Shown here in pieces: positions 44,814 to 54,300 of a stretch of DNA of 64,000 nucleotides. The notes under the pieces are model-generated. The model had not been told where the DNA came from, ran no database searches, and saw only the letters and a list, made by a program, of their open reading frames with translations. How positions within the stretch are numbered: the stretch's first letter is position 1; the number at the start of each line of letters is the position of its first letter. Position numbers and translations under genes: made by a program. This DNA is from Mesorhabditis belari. Taxonomy: Eukaryota > Nematoda > Chromadorea > Rhabditida > Rhabditidae. The stretch spans positions 620,001 through 684,000 of the forward strand of contig CAUEEP010000724.1 in assembly GCA_958450365.1 (NCBI GenBank). Direction: 5' to 3'.

Positions 44814-45153
44814 CCGTAAAGACTGTAATAGTACCCCACCTCCCTCGTACAATCGCGTAGTCGCAATTGTCTAAGCCAACAATCGCAACGATTTTGGGGA
44901 AAGATACGAGAACTGTTTGAAGCAATTAAGAATGAAGGGTGAGTTCAGAAAATCAGATCGGGTGAGGTTGAAGACGAGGAAACGGAGCTCGAAACGGAGC
45001 TTCAAAAAATAGCCCTGAATTTCAGCTATTTTTTGATACCTAAGCGCGCATTGTAGCATAAACCAGTGTCGAGAAAAACGCGTTCAAAGCTAGACTACGC
45101 AACACTCTGCACCGTCATTATGCGGGTGGGGTACTATTACAGTATTTACGGTA
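44814..45153. mobile_element. 340-bp MITE
   Basis: The inverted repeats start TACCGTAAAGACTGTAATAG on the left and TACCGTAAATACTGTAATAG on the right (reverse complement). The repeats extend through TACCCCACC, for 29 bp. It is nested in sequence related to the 37288-37668 foldback family. Confidence 0.75.
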
Positions 45154-45417
45154 CCTTTCTTTAGAGATAATGATTGCTAACTTTTTATATTGTTTTAATA
45201 AGGAAAAATGAGGCTTTTAAATGATACCAAATGTTGCTTCAGTCTTATGAAAACTAAAAAACTAAAACGAATTTGACCAAAAAAAAGATCAGCTTCTTAA
45301 CTCTTGATTTTCATAAAATTAAATTCCTCAAATAATCTCTATTTTATATCATTCAAAAGCCTGAAATATCTTCTTTCAAATGATCTAAAGAATTAATAAT
45401 AATATTGTCTTTAAGCA

Positions 45418-46066
45418 TAGTTCTGGAGCTAGTTCTGGAGTTAGTTCTGGAGCTAGTTTTGAAGCTAGTTCGCTAGTTCTGGAGCTGGTTCTAGAGCTAG
45501 TTCTGGAGCTAGTTCTAGAGCTAGTTCTGGAGCTAGTTCTGGAGCTAGTTCTGAAGCTAGTTCGCTAGTTCTGGAGCTGGTTCTAGAGCTAGTTCTGGAG
45601 CTAGTTCTAGAGCTAGTTCTGGAGCTAGTTCTGGAGCTAGTTCTGAAGCTAGTTCGCTAGTTCTGGAGCTGGTTCTAGAGCTAGTTCTGGAGCTGGTTCT
45701 AGAGCTAGTTCTGGAGCTAGTTCTAGAGCTAGTTCTGGAGCTAGTTCTGGAGCTGGTTCTAGAGCTAGTTCTGGAGCTGGTTCTAGAGCTAGTTCTGGAG
45801 CTAGTTCTAGAGCTAGTTCTGGAGCTAGTTCTGGAGCTGGTTCTAGAGCTAGTTCTGGAGCTGGTTCTAGAGCTAGTTCTGGAGCTAGTTCTAGAGCTAG
45901 TTCTGGAGCTAGTTCTGGAGCTGGTTCTAGAGCTAGTTCTGGAGCTAGTTCTAGAGCTAGTTCTGGAGCTAGTTCTGGAGCTGGTTCTAGAGCTAGTTCT
46001 GGAGCTAGTTCTAGAGCTAGTTCTGGAGCTAGTTCTGGAGCTGGTTCTAGAGCTAGTTCTGGAGCT
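45418..46066. repeat. 12-bp minisatellite (CTAGTTCTGGAG) with higher-order structure
   Basis: About 54 copies alternate between GGAGCTAGTTCT, AGAGCTAGTTCT and GGAGCTGGTTCT in recurring blocks of 60-84 bp. The first part also contains AGTTCGCTAGTT junctions, spaced 108-120 bp apart. The unit is open in all frames but has no gene context. Confidence 0.9.
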
Positions 46067-46632
46067 TTAAACCTCTGAAACTCATTGAAAAGTCGCCTTT
46101 AAGTTATAAGACCTGAATTTTAAACTATTAAAGTAACTAAACTATTAAAGTTAAACGATAAAGCATAAAAACAGTTTAAAACTAAAAATTGAAACGTTTT
46201 ACTGAAAAAATTTCTCAAAAACTTGAGATTTTTCGAACGTTTGCTCAGATCAGGACTCCTTTAAGTAACCAAAAGTTTGAGCATCAAAATCTCAAGTCTT
46301 TCTCGATAAAAATGACAAACAGCTGTCGTTTTGTGGAGCTTTCGAAGAGGAAAAACATTTGAAAGCGGCTGAAAATTTGGTGACTAATCGGATTTCCAGT
46401 ATTGTTTTGATGAACTTAAAGTTCCTGGATGAGTCATCACGGGAAAACTTATCGTAATCTTTATATTATCTGCATTTTTAATCTGGTATTTGTCGGTTAT
46501 ACATCCACAAAAACTCATCTCGATTAAGCATCCCCATCCGAGTCTTCTCGGTTATCGATTCTTCGTTCAACTGATCAACTGATCACTTCAGACGAGCACT
46601 CTACTTCACTGAACATAATCACCACTCAGAAG

Positions 46633-47360
46633 TTGTCAGCCGTGTCAGCCTTGCTTAACCGAGTTGAGTCTCTGTGGATGTATAACCGACAAGTACCGTT
46701 AATCTTTATTGATGGTTCAAGCCATGATTGGTTTGGATGTTTTGCATATAATGTTTTGCAAGTAGCTCTTCTGCATGTAGCTCTTCTGCATCTAGCTCTT
46801 CTGCATCTAGCTCTTCTGCATCTAGCTCTTCTGCATCTAGCTCTTCTGCATCTAGCTCTTCTGCAAGTAGCTCTTCTGCATCTAGCTCTTCTGCAAGTAG
46901 CTCTTCTGCATCTAGCTCTTCTGCAAGTAGCTCTTCTGCATCTAGCTCTTCTGCAAGTAGCTTTTCTACTTGCAGAAATTGGGGATCAAACCGTCAAGAA
47001 TCTGATTTCTGCAAATAACGCTAAACCCCACACTGCAAAAGCCACTCATAAAAGAATTGAGGAGCTAGGTTGGAAACTTTTCCCTCACAAACCTTACTCC
47101 CTGACCTTGCACCGTTAGATTATTTTGATTTTGGTGTACAGTTTGTACACTTCTTGATGTATTTTCGTGTACACTTCTTGATGTATTTTCGTGTACACTT
47201 CTTGATGTACAGTTTGATAATCATGCTCAAGTCATAAATAAGCTCTACGCCTATTTTACCTCTAAGGAACCGTTTGAAATCGACGATTCGATTAGGGATC
47301 TGCGCAGAAGACAGGAAGAAGTCATCGATACAAAGGAGAATGCCTTACCGTTTGATCTTT
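46633..47360 (+). pseudogene. Degenerate mariner transposase remnant interrupted by a 15-bp minisatellite
   Basis: An array of about 14 CTCTTCTGCATCTAG units (46753-46965) is followed in frame by NNAKPHTAKATHKRIEELGW and KPYS. This corresponds to the second catalytic block of mariner transposases, with the catalytic Asp replaced by Asn. Downstream frames continue as FTSKEPFEIDDSIRDLRRRQ. There are several stops and no TIRs. Confidence 0.6.
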
Positions 47361-47662
47361 GCTTGTTTGAGTTTTTTCGTTCAATAGTTTTGATCAAAAA
47401 AACACGCATTGTGTTCTTTACACTCTGATAATAATCACAAGTTGTGCAGAAAAGTGGTTCTTTTCTGTGAAATCTTATTTAATGTTTTGATTTGAATGTC
47501 TGGTTTTCTTGTCCCGCCTCTGAAAGATTGCTTTTAAGATAAAGGGACAGATAAAAGGGTCGGAGCCCACTTTACATTGGCTCTTTTTATATTCTTTTCG
47601 TATATTCTTTCCGTATATTCCTTTTGTATCGCCATGAAACACTGAACCAACGATTAATTCTA

Positions 47663-48196
47663 TTAGGTTGATGCAAAAGTCTTTTTCATTTTTTTCGTAC
47701 TTCTTTTGAAAAATAACAAAGTCATCAATTAACCTATGGTTTGCTCTAAATGAAAAGTGTTTATTGTTGAATTTCCCATCTTTTTAAGTCAATTTGGGTT
47801 CACTTTCAAGCAAATTCGAGAGTGAAAACGGGTTTTGTCATAAAAATCTATAAAAACCTCTATAAAGAAATTGGCTGAATCAATTTCTCTGAAAATCTGA
47901 AAAAATATCTAACTTTTTGTGCTCTATCTTTTATTTATTAACATCAAGATTGGTTTCCTTAGCTAAAGCGTCTAAAATGCATCATCGAGCCGTCGCCTTT
48001 TTTGACTACCCGACTTCAGGCTTTGCTCAAAAAAATCTAGACATAAGACATTTTAAACTCGTTTTAATGTCATTTTGCAGAAAAATAATTGGCCTTTCGA
48101 ATGCAATAAACCGTTGTTCAATTGGTGCATTTGTTACTTTCTAACGGAAGTACGAAATGAAATGAAAAAATGAAAAAGACTTTTGCATCAACCTAA
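47663..48196. mobile_element. 534-bp mariner-type MITE
   Basis: The inverted repeats TTAGGTTGATGCAAAAGTCT are flanked by TA. It lies between the mariner remnant and the tbh-1 3' end. It carries no transposase and is related to the partial copy in let-526 intron 4. Confidence 0.8.
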
Positions 48197-48283
48197 TATT
48201 TTATTGTATTTTCTTGCTAGATTCAGAATAAATATCTAATAATCATCGCCCCTATCGGTATTCTCTCACACACTGCACACAAG

Positions 48284-48289
48284 TTTATT
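48284..48289 (-). terminator. Poly(A) signal of tbh-1
   Basis: AATAAA on the minus strand, 57 nt after the tbh-1 stop codon. It is the nearest canonical signal. Confidence 0.5.
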
Positions 48290-48345
48290 ACAAGTTGAAC
48301 TGTGAACTGTTTTGCACTGTCAATGTAGCGCAATGAATAGAAAGT

Positions 48346-51300
48346 TCAGTCATTGATCGCCGGACACTCGACACGTTGCGGAGATCGGTCGAATGGCGGG
48401 GCGATGGCTCGAGGACGCCAAACACTCGACCAGTTCACTTCGCGATCCTAATTTGATTTGTAATTCGCAAACACACCCTTTCTGGTGCACTCGATTCTTC
48501 GGTTTTCTTCCGGCAGTGTTTTCGAGCAAAAACAAATCATTGCAAGAAGATTTGCAAGACCAAAACCAGTGCAAAATCAGATTTGCAAACCAGAACGGGT
48601 GCATTTGCAATTTGAGCACATGTACAAGTACAAGTATTGCACAAGTACATCAAAAGTTTAAGGCTTTATCACTTTATTTCTCTATTTACCCTAGCAAACC
48701 TTGAACAATGTCCCGTCATCTTGTAAACAGTGCATATTGAGTGATGCGGTCGAATACATTTCCATTAAATCCTTCACATTTTCCCCGTTCCATTCAATCG
48801 AGTCATACCGCTCGGAGATCAATTTTATTGATGAGGGGACACCACTGAAATGTGTGCTAATGTACAGGGTGCGCCATAATTGTCGCAACAATTTTTACGG
48901 ACAATAACTCGTTGATTTAAGCTTCATTTCTGCTTCTATTGATGAGGGGACACCTCTGAAATATGCCACACACCTATGCCTACTAAACTTGTACACACAA
49001 AATACAATACGAGCCAAATTACAGGATAATTGCAAAAAGGCCAATCAAGGACAATAACTCGTTGATTTAAGCTTCATTTCTGCTCTTTTTTGTGTTTTTA
49101 TTATATTTGGAATATAATTGAAACTTTTTTCATATAAAATGTGTTGTTTTTTAGAATTTTAGAAAATCCCCATTGAAAATCGATCATCGAATTGCACAAG
49201 CGAGAAGATTCAGCGAGGAGATCGGCGCCAGAGGTTTATAAGCATCTTAAAGTCGACAGAAGTGTCATTTTCCTCACTATTCAACGCTACAAAGCTACGG
49301 GAACAATTGCTGATGCACCAAGAAGCGGTAGACACTCAACTGTCGTCACAAATACAAACAGCGAGCAAGCGATTCGACAGGAAAGAACAATTGCTGATGC
49401 ACCAAGAAGCGATGCTGATGCACCCTCTCATATTTGTTCCCCTAGGCGTGGAAATCATTTCCAATAACTACCTGACTTTTCTCAAGGATAGACACTTGCC
49501 CTGGGATCGTAAACATTTTGGAAATCGCATTTCGACTTATCAGCAAGATGGCGGATCGGCTCACAAATCCAAGAAAGTCCAAGAGTTCTGCCAAAATAAC
49601 TTCCCGGACTTCATTTCTTTTTCTGAGTCGACAGAAGTGTCATTTTCCTCACTATTCAACGCTACAAAGCTACGGGAACAATTGCTGATGCACCAAGAAA
49701 TGAGCCTGAGCGGTAGACGCCCACCTGGCGTCACAAAGACAAACAGCAAGCAAGTGACGGACCGAATTCAGAAGAAGCCAAACCAGTCGGCAAAACAAAT
49801 GGCAAAGAAGATGGCGATTACAAGCAACATGTCGGATCCTCAAAAATAAGCTCAAACTTACTGCTTGCAAGAAAAATAAGGCTGAACTTCTTTTGAATGC
49901 CGCTAAAAACAAGCGAAACTTGAGAGCAGATCAGTTATTGATGCGCTTCAATGAAATCGACCATCACAATATCTTGTTCACCATGGACCAATGGATTTTC
50001 CCTTGTAGTCAGTTCTAGAAGCCAAAGCTTATTCAAAGCCCCACAAAAACATCGAAAGCTTGAAGAAATCACAGGTTGAAAGCCTGGGAAGAGCTCGATG
50101 CAGCCTATTTGGTCACCACCGTTGATCAATTGATCAGAGCAGATCAGTTATTGATGCGCTTCAATGGAATCGACCATCACAATATCTTGTTCACAGATGA
50201 AAAGATATTTACCCTTGAAGGCCTTCTTAACAAGCAAAATGTTCAGTTCTAGAAGCCAAAGCTTATTCAAAGCCCCACAAAAACATCAAAAGCTTGAAGG
50301 AATCACTGTTGAAAGCGTGGGAAGAGCTCGATGCAGCTTATTTGGTCGACCCAACGGTGGCGATCCAATCCATTGGTCGATCAATGGATTGGTTGATCAA
50401 TGGATTGGTCGATCATCGCCACTGTGAGCCTATTCAAATGCCTGTGAGCCCACCGTTGACGCCTTCCCGAAACACTGCTTTCCTGCTCAAATGCTAATGG
50501 CAATCGACTCGAATTTGATAGTTCATTTATAATTGTTAATGTACAATAAATGTTATTCATTTAAAAATTTGTCTTTTTTGCTCTTGTCTTTTTTGCTCTG
50601 CTTTAAAATCAGAACTTTATCTTCTTTCGACAATTATGGCGCATCCTGTACAATAGCTTATAACTATAACTACTTATAACTAAATAGACAAACAAACTTG
50701 AGCTGAAAGAAGCGTGCGAGGGTGTCATTGTTGACCGAGCTCTTACAAACGTTGACCACGGATTGCGGATAGTAATAAAGATAGTTGACGCACATCTCAT
50801 CGATGATTGAATAGCCACCCTATTGGATACATTTTGTGAACAAAGAAAGAAAACAAAAGCTTTTAAATCGGTAGCTGAAATTTAAAGAATAACAAAAGAT
50901 ATTTGAACTTGTATCCTGTTGTTTGAAACTTGGTCACTACTCTACGGTTGTAAATCTCAGTGTTCCTAAGCAAATTGTACAATTTTACTTGTACAACTTG
51001 TACAACTTGTACAACTTGTAGTTCAATTTTGGAATTATCCTGTTTCTAAACCCTTTCATTTCACCCGTCAATGACAAAAACAACGCCAACAACAACGCCA
51101 ACAGCTGAACACCAAAGCTACTTTTAATTGACAATATTTCATTGACAACTAACGAACAAAAGCTTTAAGATTATATTTAGCTCAGAATTGACAAGTTTAA
51201 ACATGCAAAACCTGCAAATTTCTTGCAAAATACTTTAAAATAAGTTTTTTTTGCATGAATCATTTTGTGTGCTTTGTGCGTGCACCTAATCGCGCGCTTT

Positions 51301-54300
51301 TTGGCACACGGCTGGGAAAGGGGTCATAAAAAGGGGGTTGTTTTTTCTTCGACTGGCTGTGATTACCCAAAGGAATTCCTCGTTTCTGAGTGCTTCTGAT
51401 TGTACCAAATGAAAATATACTGAGCTGATCCTTTTTTTTCCTTTTTCTGTAAAGCATTCAGTCAATTAAAGTGATCTAATTTTGAATCCCATCCATTGAA
51501 AACTCACAAAAGTCGTCGATTTTCGGTCAATCGTCTCGTGGACACAAGTCGTCATCAAAACGTCGCCCTGGATGTGAGAAAAAGCTTTCGGTTTTGAAAA
51601 TCGATAATTTTATCTGTTTATCTGTTTTATCTTTATCTTTATGAGTATTAGATTCCATTTTATAACTGACTCGTCTCACGCGAATGCTTGGCTCAAGTTT
51701 TTGTATGTGTTGCCAATGGGGAGAGTAGTGGTTGTCACGATTGATCTCACCGATTTTCACACCTGAAATCATTTCAGTCAATTGCTTTTCAGTAGATTTA
51801 TCGTTAGGTTAATAGCTATTTATCAGTAGGTCAATAGCTATATATTAGACTATTTATTAGAGCTATATATTAGACTATTTTTTAGACTATTTATTAGACT
51901 ATTTATTAGAATATTTATTGGACTATTTATTAGACCATTTATTGGACAGCTATTTATTATTATTTACTCTTTATTAGAGCTATTTATTAGACCAAAAAAA
52001 CCGGTAAAAGAACCGTAAAAAGGCGACAAAGCTGATCGGAATTTCTTCTTAAAAAAGTAGATTGTGCTTATCGAATTGTGCTTAACGGATTGTGCTTATC
52101 GGATTGTGCTTATCGGATTGTGCTTGTCGAATTGTGCTTAGTGGATTGTGCTTAGTGGATTGTGCTTAGTGGATTGTGCTTAGTGGATTGTGCTTATCGG
52201 ATTGTGCTTGTCGGATTGTGCTTAGTGGATTGTGCTTAGTGGATTGTGCTTAGTGGATTGTGCTTAGTGGATTGTGCTTAGTGGATTGTGCTTAGTGGAT
52301 TGTGCTTAGTGGATTGTGCTCCTCGGATTGTGCTTATCGAATCGTGCTTAACGGATTGTGCTTATCAGATTGTGCTTATCGGATTGTGCTTAGTGGAGTG
52401 TGCTTAGTGGATTGTGCTCCTCGGATTGTGCTTATCGAATTGTGCTTATCAGATTGTGCTTATCGGATTGTGCTTATCGAATCGTGCTTATCGGGTTGTG
52501 CTTAACGGATTGTGCTTATCGGATTGTGCTTATCGAATTGTGCTTATCAGATTGTGCTTATAGGATTGTGCTTATCGAATTGTGCATGTCGAATCGTCCT
52601 TATCGAATTGTGCTTAGCGATTAAAGTTGACGCAAAATAGAAATGAATTCTTTGCATACAGCCAACTCTTTCAAATCGAAACGCACCCTTTCGATAAATC
52701 GATGTCCAAAGCTTTCGCCCAGTGAGATGTGCGTGGAGTTGTGAGCCGAAAATGTTGATGCCCTCGTCAGGGTACTGGAATTCGGGTACGTGATCTACCG
52801 TAATCTACCGATCTACATCAACTACCGTAAACATTCTAATAGAAGAGCTCTTCAATTTTTCAATGTCTCTCTAAAATTCTAAAACTCTAAAACAATTCAA
52901 AAATTAAAAATGCTCTAGCCACTGTATACCAAGATTCTCAAGAGCTCAAAAAGGGTATTTTTGTTGAATTTTCGATTTTCGACGTCATTAAGCTTTTTTA
53001 GTCTATAAATATTATTGAAAGCGTTTGAAATTCGTTAAAAAATTGGTCATTTTGCTATCCGAAAGTTGAAAAATCTGAAAAAATGAAAATTTTTTGGTCT
53101 AAAGGGGTTCTTAAATCTTAAAAAAGAATAAATACGATATTTGAATTCTATTTTTTTGCCCAGCAGTTATTCTTTTTTGATTTCCCATCAACAAACCAGC
53201 TTTGTGCAAGCCGACGGGCAAAATGCGGTCAATGGGAAAGCGCGTTGCTGTGGTGGAATGGACATCGTGTCCGAGTAGATCAAGCCGATCTCCATGATTC
53301 CCGCGTCGTTGGCTCTGAAAAGGTTTTGAGGGCAAAGGAAACTTTGATAAAAGATTATTTATAAACAAGGATAAAACGCACTTAACACGTTTAGACTAGA
53401 CACGGACGCTACAAACTACAATATCAGACTACAAACTACAATATCAGACTAAAAACTACAATATCAGACTACAAACTACAATATCAGACTACAACCTACA
53501 ATATCAGCCTACAAACTACAATATCAGACTACAAACTACAATATCAGACTACAAACTACATTATCAGACTACAAACTACCAGGGTCCGAGAAAAGCATTG
53601 TCGCGTCTCTTTGAACTAACTTTTATGCGATTTAAAAGCATCCTTTTGCGTTGTGTAAAACATGAATTTTGTTCAGATTTTTTTTCCTCTTTCGAATGGT
53701 GCAAGCATCAAGTGTATTTTAGAAATGCAAGCTTGCCCTCATCGAGAAGCGATCACCGCGGACACCGGGCCAGTGATCCCGCGTCTGAAAGCCTGTATCA
53801 AAGCCAAGGGATCCAATGTCGAACACTTGTTATAAATTTGAATTTTTCGTTATTTATCTGTTATTTTTTTCAATAAATATGGTAAAAGCTCCATTTTGAA
53901 AAAAGATATGATGGTTGGAAAAACGACAAACGAAAAAAAACGATACTTTTCTCGGACCCTGTACAATATCAGACTACAAACTACAATGTCAGCCTACGAA
54001 CTACAATATCAGACTACAACCTACAATATCAGCCTACAAACTACAATATCAGACTACAAACTCCAACATCAGCCTACAAACTACAATATCAGACTAAAAA
54101 CTACAATATCAGACTAAAAACTACAATATCAGACTACAAACTACAATATCAGACTAAAAACTACAATATCAGACTACAACCTACAATGTCAGACTACAAC
54201 CTACAATGTCAGACTACAAACCCTTGTAGAAACACATAGAATAGAGATTTTTCAAAGCTTTTTTTACCAAGAAATCAAGCAAACTTTAGGCTTTCGAATG

